From the NCBI RefSeq assembly GCF_001682855.1, contig NZ_MAQW01000012.1, positions 496,001-560,000 of the forward strand: 64,000 nucleotides of DNA, written 5' to 3'. Positions 26,867-34,857 of the stretch are shown here, in pieces. A program made the position numbers and the translations under genes. This DNA comes from Bacillus sp. FJAT-27264 (GTDB taxonomy: Bacteria > Bacillota > Bacilli > Paenibacillales > Paenibacillaceae). The stretch's first letter is position 1. Every line of letters starts with the position of its first letter. The notes under the pieces are model-generated. The model was not told where the DNA came from, did no database searches, and saw only the letters and a list, made by a program, of their open reading frames with translations.

Positions 26867-26902
26867 TTCAACGTTAAAATTCTATTATATGCCTTTCGAT
26901 GC

Positions 26903-27736
26903 TTACTCTTCCCCAGTCGCAACCGGGTTCTTATCATAGCTAACCCAATCACTCCAGCTTCCCACATATAGCTTCACATCTGTGTATCCTGCTTCCGTTA
27001 AAGCCAGCACGTTAGGGCAAGCTGTGACTCCTGCGCCACAGTACACGATAATTTCCCGGTCAACCGGGATATCCTTAAAGCGTTCACGTTGCTGTATGCC
27101 ATCAAGGAACACGCCGCTCGGAGAACCATCCTCCCAGTAGTGATTAATAGCACCAGGAATATGACCTGCCTTCTGATATTTCGATGTATCCACACCGGTA
27201 TAGCGATCATGTATCCGTGAATCAATTAATACTCTTTGTTCCTGACCGATACCAGCCTTAACCTCAGTAATCGTCGCCTGTAGACTGTCGTTAATACGGG
27301 ATGAAAATTTGGTATGCACAGGCCGTGACGGCTCATTCGTTACCGGATAACCTGCTTGACTCCAGCTAGAAAAACCGTCGGACAGCAGTTTCACCTTCTC
27401 ATGGCCGGCATGCTTTAGCATCCACCACAGCCGTGACGCAATACTACCTCCCTGATCATCATAGACAATCACTTCTTTTCCCTCATCAATCCCGGCTTGC
27501 CCCAGCTTCTCCGCAAATACAGCAGGATCGGGCAACGGGTGACCGCCTCCATGAATCTCTTTTGGACCCGAGAGATCCGTATTCAGATCAAAAAATACAG
27601 CGCCGGGAATATGCCCTTGCAAATAGGCCCCGTAACCCTCTGATGGCTCACCCAATACAAAGCGAACGTCCGCAAATACCGTGTTAGGATCATTCAGCCG
27701 TAATACAGCCTCAGATGAATGAATCAAATTAGACAT
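26903..27736 (-). CDS. Two-domain rhodanese-type sulfurtransferase
   Basis: A 277-residue cytoplasmic sulfurtransferase (thiosulfate or 3-mercaptopyruvate type) that moves sulfur from a donor to a thiophilic acceptor through a Cys persulfide. Two rhodanese domains are present: the first inactive (VIVYDDQGGSIASRLWW) and the second with the active loop VYCGAGVTAC, close to the CGSGVTA loop of thiosulfate sulfurtransferases. ATG 27736 follows GGAGGAAC and overlaps the end of the MerR gene by eight bases, so the two are coupled. It is the last gene of a seven-gene operon containing a THI5/ThiY-like transporter, which suggests a sulfur-containing or thiamine-related substrate. Confidence 0.9.
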   Translation of the reverse strand: MSNLIHSSEAVLRLNDPNTVFADVRFVLGEPSEGYGAYLQGHIPGAVFFDLNTDLSGPKEIHGGGHPLPDPAVFAEKLGQAGIDEGKEVIVYDDQGGSIASRLWWMLKHAGHEKVKLLSDGFSSWSQAGYPVTNEPSRPVHTKFSSRINDSLQATITEVKAGIGQEQRVLIDSRIHDRYTGVDTSKYQKAGHIPGAINHYWEDGSPSGVFLDGIQQRERFKDIPVDREIIVYCGAGVTACPNVLALTEAGYTDVKLYVGSWSDWVSYDKNPVATGEE

Positions 27737-28577
27737 AGTCAGTTCCTCCAATAGGCAAAATCAGTTCAGTTACATAGTTATCGCTAACCGCGGTACTCCA
27801 TGGATCAATGATATATCTTTCGTAAGAAGCCCCTTGGAGCGGAATCGCCTGCTCTTGTGCCCAATGCTGCACTTTCCGGTACGTATCAGAAAGGGTGCTG
27901 TAATCTCCTTTGTGAACTACACTTATGGCCTGAAATCCTCCCACTCCTGTCGTCAACGCCGCATTGGCTTCATCCTCAATCACCGCTGTGTAGCAATCTA
28001 CGGATGTGAAGGTATGATTGATACGCTGATCAAAATCTTCGAAGAACAGCATAAACGGCCCATACGCGAATACATTATGCTGGTTGCAGAGCCCGACGAG
28101 CACATTGCTATAAAGCACTTCAATATTGGCGGCTTGAGGGTCTGAAATCTCATAATGGAACTTCAACGTACGATATTGTGGAAAAGGAGCAATCTCAATG
28201 TCCCTCTCCTTCCGGGGTTTCGCCAGCAGTGTCTCCCCTTGCTTCAGCAGCCGCTGCCATTCCTGAATTGCAAAATGCTTCTTCTGCAGCTCCGCCATCT
28301 GCCGCTCGACCATCAGCAGCTCTTTAGCCATATAGTCTTCCAGCACTTCAAAGTTAGAGCGCTCCAGCATCTGACGAATATCATCGAGCTTAAAGCCCAG
28401 TTGCTTGTAATATTTAATCAGCGGAATCTTCCGTATGCTTTCCACAGAATAATACCGATAGTTACTTTCAGGAGCGATGCGGTCAGGTGTCAGCAACCCG
28501 ATATCGTCATAATAACGAAGTGTCCGAATCGGAACATTGCATGTCTTTGCCACTTCTCCAATGGTGTACCATTCCAA
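27729..28577 (-). CDS. MerR family regulator with GyrI-like effector domain
   Basis: A 282-residue activator. The N-terminal winged helix is typical (YTIGEVAKTCNVPIRTLRYY, then DDIGLL), followed by a dimerisation helix (about 75-115) and a C-terminal AraC/GyrI-like effector-binding domain as in BmrR (GGFQAISVVHKGDYSTLSDTY and WAQEQAIPLQGASYERY). Such proteins bind cationic or aromatic small molecules and untwist promoters with 19-bp spacers. Exactly such a promoter lies at 33480-33510 in front of the operon that ends with this gene, so it probably controls its own operon. Confidence 0.9.
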   Translation of the reverse strand: MEWYTIGEVAKTCNVPIRTLRYYDDIGLLTPDRIAPESNYRYYSVESIRKIPLIKYYKQLGFKLDDIRQMLERSNFEVLEDYMAKELLMVERQMAELQKKHFAIQEWQRLLKQGETLLAKPRKERDIEIAPFPQYRTLKFHYEISDPQAANIEVLYSNVLVGLCNQHNVFAYGPFMLFFEDFDQRINHTFTSVDCYTAVIEDEANAALTTGVGGFQAISVVHKGDYSTLSDTYRKVQHWAQEQAIPLQGASYERYIIDPWSTAVSDNYVTELILPIGGTDYV

Positions 28578-28606
28578 TTCGTCTCCCCCTTTTCAGAGCC
28601 TTGCTC

Positions 28607-29368
28607 TTACAAAAGACCTTTAATGGTTTCCTTCAATACTAATAGCTCAGGATTAATGAGCCGATCTCTCTTATTCTTCTGGTCAAAGCCAACAGTGAGT
28701 TCTTCTTTCACCACTCCTGGTCTCGAAGACAGTACGTAGATCCGGTCCGACAGAAAGATTGCTTCTTCAATGTCATGGGTAATGAACAGGATGGTAACGT
28801 TAAAAGCTTCCTGAACCTCCAGCAGCCAAGCCTGCATACTGCCTTTCGTAATGGAATCCAGAGCACCAAAGGGCTCGTCCAGCAGCATAATCTCTCCAGA
28901 GGCCAGAAAGGTGCGAAGAAAGCTGGCGCGTTGCTTCATTCCCCCGGACAGCTCACTCGGGTAGCGGTGCTCATAGCCTTTTAACCCGATCCGGTCCATT
29001 AATGATACCGCCTTTGACCGTGAAGCTTCCTTATTAGAACCTTTCAGATCCAGCGGCAAAACAATATTGTCCAGAACCGTCTTCCACGGCAGAAGCAAAT
29101 CCTTCTGCTGCATATAGCCGATCTCCCCATGAACGTCCAGCGTTCCCCCATCTGCCGGCAATAAGCCGGTAATGATGTTAAACAAGGTGCTTTTACCAGA
29201 ACCACTCGGTCCCAGAATAGATACGAATTCACCTTTACGGATATGCAGAGAAACATCTTTCAATATCTCCGCAGAACCATATGATTTGCTGATACCATCA
29301 AGTGTAATTAAGGTATTGTTCTCGCCGGAATTAGGGACAGTCTTCTCCAATAGTGCTTTATTTTGCAT
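28607..29368 (-). CDS. ABC transporter ATP-binding protein (nitrate/sulfonate/thiamine-precursor type)
   Basis: A 253-residue ATPase with Walker A GPSGSGKST, Q-loop MQQKDLLLPW, signature LSGGMKQRAS, Walker B IMLLDEPFGALD and switch His in ITHDIEEA. This is the SsuB/TauB/ThiZ subgroup that partners single-subunit permeases and NMT1/THI5-like binding proteins. I chose ATG 29368, six bases after GGAGGT, over the in-frame start at 29389. It begins 11 bp after the permease gene. Confidence 0.92.
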   Translation of the reverse strand: MQNKALLEKTVPNSGENNTLITLDGISKSYGSAEILKDVSLHIRKGEFVSILGPSGSGKSTLFNIITGLLPADGGTLDVHGEIGYMQQKDLLLPWKTVLDNIVLPLDLKGSNKEASRSKAVSLMDRIGLKGYEHRYPSELSGGMKQRASFLRTFLASGEIMLLDEPFGALDSITKGSMQAWLLEVQEAFNVTILFITHDIEEAIFLSDRIYVLSSRPGVVKEELTVGFDQKNKRDRLINPELLVLKETIKGLL

Positions 29369-29379
29369 CGTAACCTCCA

Positions 29380-30132
29380 CTATTTCCAATGCGTCGTTTT
29401 TTTGGATATATAATTGATAAGGTAAATAAAGCCCACACTGATGATTACGATAACCAGAATCGAGGCAAACACTTTATCTAGCGCATAAGCATTCTTGGTC
29501 CGAACCATATACACCCCGATCCCCTTCGTTCCGCCTTGCCATTCCCCGATAATCGCCGCCATAATCATATACGTCGCCGCAATTTTGAGTCCGGAGAAAA
29601 AATTCACCATCGCATATGGCAGCTTTAAGTGGATGAAGGTTTGCAGCTTGGAGGCCTTGTAAGAATGGAAAAGATTCAAATAGTCTTTGTCCACCTTCTC
29701 AAACCCGTCCACCAGACTAATACAAATCGGGAAAAAGCAGACCATCACAATAATGAGGATTTTCGGCAGTATGCCAAAACCGAACCAGACGATTAACAGC
29801 GGTGTAAGCGCAATGGTCGGAATGGTCTGTGAGACGATTAGAATGGGATAGAGCGATTTTTTGATAACGACAAAGCTGTCCATCAATATACCGAGCACGA
29901 AAGCTAATGCGATCGATAATGCAAATCCAAGCACAGATTCATACAGCGTTGTTCCGACATGACCCGCAATGGTGCCAAAGTCGCTGATCAAGGCACTGAC
30001 CGTAGCCAAAGGCGAGGGTAGAATATAGAGTGGAACATGGTTCAATGTCACGATTAGCTGCCACACAATGACGGCAATGAGAAGGGTAGCAATCGGATAG
30101 ATCCGTTCGTCTATCTTTTTAAGTTTGTCCAT
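29380..30132 (-). CDS. ABC transporter permease (SsuC/ThiX-like)
   Basis: A 250-residue membrane protein with six hydrophobic helices. The EAA-type loop is visible around SLVDGFEKVDKDYLNLFHSY and the following KASKLQTFIHLKLPYAMVNF. It is the transmembrane subunit for the ATPase encoded downstream and the lipoprotein at the head of the operon. A hairpin (30161-30192) separates it from the kinase gene upstream. Confidence 0.9.
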   Translation of the reverse strand: MDKLKKIDERIYPIATLLIAVIVWQLIVTLNHVPLYILPSPLATVSALISDFGTIAGHVGTTLYESVLGFALSIALAFVLGILMDSFVVIKKSLYPILIVSQTIPTIALTPLLIVWFGFGILPKILIIVMVCFFPICISLVDGFEKVDKDYLNLFHSYKASKLQTFIHLKLPYAMVNFFSGLKIAATYMIMAAIIGEWQGGTKGIGVYMVRTKNAYALDKVFASILVIVIISVGFIYLINYISKKTTHWK

Positions 30133-30160
30133 GGTAGTTATCTCCCGCGATTAGTAAAGA

Positions 30161-30192
30161 GACCATATCCCGGGATCATGGGCAATATGGTC
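30161..30192 (-). other. Hairpin inside the operon
   Basis: GACCATAT (30161-30168) pairs with ATATGGTC (30185-30192), with more pairing inside (CCCGG region). No T run follows on the minus strand, so it may reduce or process the transcript between the kinase and permease genes rather than end it. Confidence 0.45.
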
Positions 30193-30277
30193 CTTTATCG
30201 CTATTTTTTAAATTCATATAATTCCTATGTGTTTATTATAAATTAACAACCACATAACATTCTGTCAATGTTAATCT

Positions 30278-31456
30278 TTAACTATTAACGCCCGGTCCCT
30301 CATCAGCCCTCTGTTCCAGATAGGTCAGTAAGTCTTGGCCCTGCTGTCCTTGAAACCACTTCGCATGACCAAGCCAGAAGCTGTCGTAAGCCAAATCCGT
30401 GTTGGACTTGGACTTCACAATCCCCATAAAGTAATCCATCTCGCTCAGTGCAAACTCCGCATGAACCAGGGGAAGAATGGCCACAAGTGCAGCGGTCTCC
30501 TTACTGCTCAAAGGCCGAATCGACTCATATCCTGACAGCAAAGCTTCGAGTTGAGCGTAATGTACAATGTCATCCTGTTCCTTATCATCTAAAGCCAGCC
30601 ATTCTATAGTATTGCGCTCAATTGCCGTAGCCAGATCATAGATAGCATTCGTACGGTCTGCGAGACCGAAATCCAAAATCGATTCAACACCCGACCGTTC
30701 ATCGCTGTCACTCCACAGTAAATTAGAGGCATGCCAGTCATTATGTGTCCAGAGCGGATTCAACACGTCGAGTAGAGGCACAAGCTTGGCGTAAAAAGGC
30801 ATAAAGACCGTTTCCAAATCCTGCTCCCAGGATCGGTTCTCAAGATACTTGCCCAAGGCTTCGCGCGGTGCAATAAAAGCTGCCATTTCCTGGCGCGGGT
30901 CCGCTGAACCAAAGATTGAGAAGCTTGATACCAGGGCACGGACTGGTCTTGCCGGGGCTTCAAAGCCCTCCGCCGCATCATGTAGTAGGGCCAGCGCTTC
31001 ACCTGCCGCATAGGCGTGATCCTCTGTCAGAAAAGGACTCCATGAAACTGCATCCCGGTACAAATCCTCCCCTTTTGCCAAGCGATGCACCTCATACGTC
31101 CATTCGTCGAGCGCAAAGGCTGTCAGATCATCCCTCCCTGCGACGATATTGCTCACCGGAATTCCTTGGGTTCGCAAGTGGCGGATAAAACGATGCTCCT
31201 CCAGAAGCCCCGCTACATCACGTACCGTATGATGATGCCTTTTAACAAACAGACGCTCCGTAGCGGTGATCACAATCGTCGCACTGGAGAATGGCCTCGG
31301 GCTGTGCCAAGTCAGCTCCGAAGCTTCTTCTAAATCAGGATAATAGCTTAACAGTTGATTAACTTCTTCTAGCGTAATCGGCGCCCAATCCGGCCGGACA
31401 AGGGTTGTTCCCATGCCATGTGACAGTAGATCCGGACCGCTTCCTTCCCGGCTCAT
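30278..31456 (-). CDS. APH-fold small-molecule kinase
   Basis: A 392-residue kinase-like protein of the aminoglycoside/choline/thiamine phosphotransferase fold. The nucleotide-binding Lys is in RLFVKRHHH, the catalytic loop is THNDWHASNLLW (HxDxxxxN) and the metal-binding motif is ILDFGLADR. Thiamine kinase and methylthioribose kinase belong to this fold, which would fit a pyrimidine- or sulfur-compound uptake operon, but the substrate is not readable from sequence. It starts in an ATGA overlap with the upstream THI5-like gene, so translation is coupled. About 50 residues precede the usual kinase N-lobe. Confidence 0.85.
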   Translation of the reverse strand: MSREGSGPDLLSHGMGTTLVRPDWAPITLEEVNQLLSYYPDLEEASELTWHSPRPFSSATIVITATERLFVKRHHHTVRDVAGLLEEHRFIRHLRTQGIPVSNIVAGRDDLTAFALDEWTYEVHRLAKGEDLYRDAVSWSPFLTEDHAYAAGEALALLHDAAEGFEAPARPVRALVSSFSIFGSADPRQEMAAFIAPREALGKYLENRSWEQDLETVFMPFYAKLVPLLDVLNPLWTHNDWHASNLLWSDSDERSGVESILDFGLADRTNAIYDLATAIERNTIEWLALDDKEQDDIVHYAQLEALLSGYESIRPLSSKETAALVAILPLVHAEFALSEMDYFMGIVKSKSNTDLAYDSFWLGHAKWFQGQQGQDLLTYLEQRADEGPGVNS

Positions 31457-32376
31457 CGTTCATTCTCCTTAGGCAGAAAATCATTGCTGTAAGCCGTCTT
31501 CCAGCCCTTCCGATCCTGCAAAATGCCATGTTCAGCAAGCCACTCGGAATAAGGCTCGATCAATTCCGTACGTTGCACGCCCCAGATGCCGTTATGCAGC
31601 CAGGTGCTAGCTATCAGCGGCAATGAGCGCTCCACAAGGTGGGCAGGGAAAAATGGAATAATCCGTTCATAGATTGGCGCAGCCAACAGCGGATCAGCAA
31701 CCAAGGCCTGATAACCTCTCTCCGTAGCCGCCAAAAAAGCGCGGACGGTCTCAGGATCTTGAATAGTCTTTTCCACCTGTGTCCCTAGAAGATAACTGTG
31801 ATAGGGCGGCGCACCGATCTCATCCACAGGCCATACGATTCTCTCTTCTTCCGGAACTCCGGTGTCCATGAGAATCTCCCAGGCCCAGTAGCTCCCGAAG
31901 GTTGCATCCGCCTCACCGGCGGCAATGTCATCCGGGGTTAACTCTCTAGCACCGCTGTCTACAACGATAATAGCGTCCGGGTTCCCGCCATCCGCACTAA
32001 CCAACTGCCGGATCATCGCCATTCCCCGCGGCGTCGGATTCAAGGCCACCCGCTTACCGCTGAGATCTGCCGGACGGCGAATTCCGGTACTTCGAACCGT
32101 CTGCACGGTTTCCATCCCCCTATGGTTAATGGCTGCTACGCCCACAACCACCGGCTGTCTCTCCCTTTGTACCAATAGCCGATTACTAGGGAAAATCCCG
32201 AAGTCCGCTTCTCCTCTCGCTAGATAGGCTAACGTGTCGCCCCGCTGCGGATCGTACACCGTAAACTCCACATCAAGTCCGGCATCTTTATACCATCCTT
32301 GCTCACGCGCATAATAGAACCCGGCTGAATTGGTCCAAGGGTAGAAATATTCAAGCATAACCTTTAAGTGTGTCAT
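31453..32376 (-). CDS. THI5/NMT1-like protein without signal peptide
   Basis: A 307-residue protein of the NMT1/THI5 substrate-binding superfamily. The family start KVMLEYFYPWTNSAGFYYAR aligns with the first strand of the mature lipoprotein in the same operon ([18 protein letters not shown]), followed by the shared EQGWYKDAGLDVEF and GEADFGIFPSNRLL. Unlike that neighbour it begins directly at the domain. The upstream frame closes quickly and no hydrophobic leader or lipobox exists, so it should stay in the cytoplasm. It could be an intracellular ligand sensor or an enzyme-like THI5 relative. It overlaps the downstream kinase gene. Confidence 0.82.
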   Translation of the reverse strand: MTHLKVMLEYFYPWTNSAGFYYAREQGWYKDAGLDVEFTVYDPQRGDTLAYLARGEADFGIFPSNRLLVQRERQPVVVGVAAINHRGMETVQTVRSTGIRRPADLSGKRVALNPTPRGMAMIRQLVSADGGNPDAIIVVDSGARELTPDDIAAGEADATFGSYWAWEILMDTGVPEEERIVWPVDEIGAPPYHSYLLGTQVEKTIQDPETVRAFLAATERGYQALVADPLLAAPIYERIIPFFPAHLVERSLPLIASTWLHNGIWGVQRTELIEPYSEWLAEHGILQDRKGWKTAYSNDFLPKENER

Positions 32377-32395
32377 CGAGTTAACATCCTTTTCA

Positions 32396-33403
32396 TTATT
32401 TTTTCGGGAGGAATTCGTTAGTAAAAGCTTCTTCCGGTTTCAAATCAGTTGGAATTAGCCCTTTATCCTTGAGAAATTTCGCATAACCGCTCCATACCTC
32501 GGTCTTCATCTGCCCCCATGCTGGTGCGTCGGCAATGTATTGTGTCGCCAAAAATTTCTGACTTTCCACAGCGAGTGTTTTATCGATCTCCGGCGCATGC
32601 TTCAATAAAAGTTCCGCACTTTCCTCTGGATGATCGATGGCATATTGGTAGCCCTCTTCGGTTGCCTTTAAGAACTTGCGTACCTTGTCAGGATTCTCGG
32701 CGATCGTTTTGGTTCCAGTGATCAGAATCGGTGTGTAGTAATCCAATGCCGGATCAAGTTCTCTTGCCGGAATATAATTCAGTTCAACACCTTTGAGTTT
32801 AGCTTGTACGCCGGTCCAGCCTTCAAAAATCCAGGCAAAATCAACGTTTTTCTGGGTAGCAGCGAAGAAATCATCATTACCAATATCCACAAGCTTCAGC
32901 TTGCTGAAGTCGGCTCCGTTCTTCTCCATAACCGCTTGAAGAATCGCTTCCTCCGATGGGGAACCCCAGCCGCCATATACTTTCCCCTCAAAGTCCTTTA
33001 CACCTTGAATGTTCTTGCTCTTCGGTGCAGCAAACCCTGAAGTATTATGCTGGATGATCGTAGCGACCGCCTTGATCGGCAGCGGTTCCTTGCCGGTTAG
33101 CGCATAAGTTACATCCTCCTGGTAGCTGACGCCAAAGTCACCTTTTCCAGCAGCGATCAACGTCGAAGTCGTTCCTTCTGACGGCTGCACAATTTGTACG
33201 TCCAATCCTTCATCCTTGTAATAACCCTTCTCTAAAGCAACATATAGACCTGTATGATTCGTATTGGGCGTCCAGTCCAGAATTACGCTGGTAGGTTCCA
33301 GCTTGGTACCTTGCGCTTGCTCTTTTCCACTACTCGCACATCCAGACAAGAGCATGGCCGATAATGCGGTAATCCCCAGTATGGTGAATAAACTTGATTT
33401 CAT
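32396..33403 (-). CDS. ABC transporter substrate-binding lipoprotein, NMT1/THI5 (ThiY-like) family
   Basis: A 335-residue lipoprotein: signal peptide with lipobox LLSGC (Cys22), then an NMT1/THI5 domain ([45 protein letters not shown]). These are the features of binding proteins for thiamine pyrimidine precursors (ThiY) and related compounds such as sulfonates. The C-terminus contains the usual [20 protein letters not shown]. First gene of the operon, 77 bp downstream of a MerR-type promoter. No TPP riboswitch is visible upstream, which is unusual if this were a standard thiamine-salvage operon. Confidence 0.88.
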   Translation of the reverse strand: MKSSLFTILGITALSAMLLSGCASSGKEQAQGTKLEPTSVILDWTPNTNHTGLYVALEKGYYKDEGLDVQIVQPSEGTTSTLIAAGKGDFGVSYQEDVTYALTGKEPLPIKAVATIIQHNTSGFAAPKSKNIQGVKDFEGKVYGGWGSPSEEAILQAVMEKNGADFSKLKLVDIGNDDFFAATQKNVDFAWIFEGWTGVQAKLKGVELNYIPARELDPALDYYTPILITGTKTIAENPDKVRKFLKATEEGYQYAIDHPEESAELLLKHAPEIDKTLAVESQKFLATQYIADAPAWGQMKTEVWSGYAKFLKDKGLIPTDLKPEEAFTNEFLPKK

Positions 33404-33479
33404 ATAGAATCATTCCTCTCCAATAGCTCTCTCAAGTAAATAAATCCTATTCCGATGTATTTACAATGGTATAGAGAAA

Positions 33480-33510
33480 ATAATAACCCTCCATGTAACT
33501 GGAGGGTCAA
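33480..33510 (-). promoter_or_regulatory. MerR-type promoter with 19-bp spacer and spacer dyad
   Basis: On the minus strand: -35 TTGACC (33510-33505), a spacer of exactly 19 bp and -10 TATTAT (33485-33480). The spacer region carries the perfect inverted repeat ACCCTCCA/TGGAGGGT (33486-33493 and 33500-33507). The long spacer with a dyad between -35 and -10 is the classic design activated by MerR-family proteins. The operon it starts ends with a MerR gene. Confidence 0.8.
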
Positions 33511-33614
33511 GCATTTTCTTCACTTCTTTAGGATACTTCCGTTTTATTTACTTTTACCGATGAATAAATCCCACTCTTTATTGTATAATTTAGGAAAACC
33601 CCCGAGGTGATGAT

Positions 33615-33737
33615 ATGAGTAAATCTACATGCTCTGATAAAGCTATTGTTTCGGTCCTGCTCGGAACAGCCTTTTCGATCATCATAGCTTTCTTTGTGGT
33701 TAGGTATATTATCCAGAATGTTTCGTTTGCTCCTTAG
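33615..33737 (+). CDS. Small membrane protein (40 residues)
   Basis: Not assignable to a family. It starts MSKSTCSDKAIVSVLLG and has a single hydrophobic helix (about 11-34) followed by a short polar end (QNVSFAP). Support comes from the ribosome-binding sequence GAGGTGATG ahead of the ATG, a TATAAT-like -10 at 33584-33589 and a terminator just behind it. It lies alone, divergent from the THI5/ThiY-like operon. Confidence 0.6.
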   Translation: MSKSTCSDKAIVSVLLGTAFSIIIAFFVVRYIIQNVSFAP

Positions 33738-33754
33738 GGAAAAGGTCCATATAG

Positions 33755-33788
33755 AAAAACAGCTACCTCTACAAGGTGGCCGTTTTTG
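33755..33788 (+). terminator. Terminator of the small membrane protein gene
   Basis: AAACAGCTACCT pairs with AGGTGGCCGTTT with one mismatch and one G-U pair, followed by TTTTT. Confidence 0.75.
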
Positions 33789-33831
33789 TCTATTGTATTC
33801 GATTAGAGAACGGGAAGGATACCGCCCTCCC

Positions 33832-34857
33832 TTATTTGCCCAAAAAGCTCTTAACAATCAAATCCAACTGCGCTTCCAATGAAATCGGATCGTTGTAATA
33901 GGAACCCTTTTCACTAATAAAATATACCTGGTTATTCTTCACCGCAGGGAGTGATTTCCACAGCTTGCTGTCGTACACCACATTCGCATTACCGTCGTCC
34001 CACCCCCAATTGCTTGTAAAAATGTAGTCGCCAGCATACTGAGGCAGTAATTCAAGCGATAAATCCGTTCCAAACCCAGGACCGTCAATGAGCGCTTTCT
34101 GGATGGTCTCCGGAGCTTTTAGACCAAGGTCATCATATAGAATTTCGCCGCCTCGGCCGCCCTTATTTCCCCAAGCGTAGATGCCTTTGGCGAACGGCTG
34201 AAGAATCGACACCGTCTTGTCTCCAACGACCTCTGTTATTTTCGGCTTCACTTCAGCAATTTTGGTTTTCCATTTCTCTGCCCATTCCTGCGCTAGATCT
34301 TCCTTGCCCGTGATTTTACCGAACTCCATCAAGAGTTCCGACGGGGTTCCTGCTCCATATTTAAGTCTTATTACCGGGGCTACTTGCGCGAGTTGTTCAT
34401 ATTGCGCTTCTTCAATGTAATCAAATGTAATAATCAGATCCGGTTCCAATGCGAGGATTGCTTCTATATTAGGCTCTTCACCAATATTAATGATACCGTC
34501 CAGCTTTCCTTCGTGGTAAGGGTTAGCTAACGAATCTTGGGTCGCAGCCACAGGCTTAACGCCCAGCGCCAGCAAATTACCAATCGCACTTCCAGTTAAG
34601 TCCACAATCCGTTTAGGATCAGTGGGGATCGTAACTGTTCCCTTCGCATCCGTATAAGTTTTAGTTATTGCAACTGCATTCCCTGTACTCGAATTCTTTT
34701 TGGTTGTTTCCTGGCTTGTCTCTGTGGATTGCGCACGATTTGCAGCGGTATTGTTATTTACGGTATTTGATGTGCTGGAGCAAGCACTAATGAACAGCAT
34801 GAAGCATAACAACAGCGCCGCTGTAGCCATAGAAGTTGACTTGGTGACTTTGTACAA
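33832..34857 (-). CDS. Nested siderophore-binding lipoprotein (internal start of locus 1)
   Basis: The same frame as the fusion, read from TTG 34857, gives a 341-residue classical iron-siderophore binding lipoprotein: a basic start (YKVTKSTS), a hydrophobic core, lipobox ISAC with Cys26, a Thr/Asn-rich linker and an ABC binding-protein domain (RIVDLTGSAIGNLLALGVKP, then INIGEEPNIEAILALEPDLI). The TTG lies seven bases after AGAGGGGG, with a Fur box and a promoter just ahead. It would deliver ferric siderophore to an ABC permease that is not in this window. Whether it is made independently of the fusion is inference. Confidence 0.6.
   Translation of the reverse strand: MYKVTKSTSMATAALLLCFMLFISACSSTSNTVNNNTAANRAQSTETSQETTKKNSSTGNAVAITKTYTDAKGTVTIPTDPKRIVDLTGSAIGNLLALGVKPVAATQDSLANPYHEGKLDGIINIGEEPNIEAILALEPDLIITFDYIEEAQYEQLAQVAPVIRLKYGAGTPSELLMEFGKITGKEDLAQEWAEKWKTKIAEVKPKITEVVGDKTVSILQPFAKGIYAWGNKGGRGGEILYDDLGLKAPETIQKALIDGPGFGTDLSLELLPQYAGDYIFTSNWGWDDGNANVVYDSKLWKSLPAVKNNQVYFISEKGSYYNDPISLEAQLDLIVKSFLGK

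Larger units (their letters stand above)
26169..26902. other. Right boundary of the island: hairpins and repeat, no gene
   Basis: Contents: hairpin CCCTCCCG/CGGGAGGG (26403-26427); a second hairpin CTTTTGC/GCAAAAG (26429-26451) directly behind it; repeat copy C (26715-26734); and the terminator of the sulfurtransferase operon (26831-26866). Short frames on both strands around 26505-26754 have no supported start and I treat them as chance. Confidence 0.5.

Noticed and set aside
28155..28739. 194-codon + strand frame
   Set aside because: Antisense shadow across the MerR and ABC ATPase genes; the residue pattern is that of complemented coding DNA.
33486..33507. Transcription terminator formed by ACCCTCCA/TGGAGGGT
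   Set aside because: It sits exactly between a -35 and -10 with a 19-bp spacer and no gene ends upstream of it on either strand, so a MerR site is the better reading.
33404..33530. TPP riboswitch upstream of the THI5/ThiY-like lipoprotein
   Set aside because: The leader lacks the conserved CUGAGA and ACCUGAU elements; the only structure is the MerR-type dyad inside the promoter.
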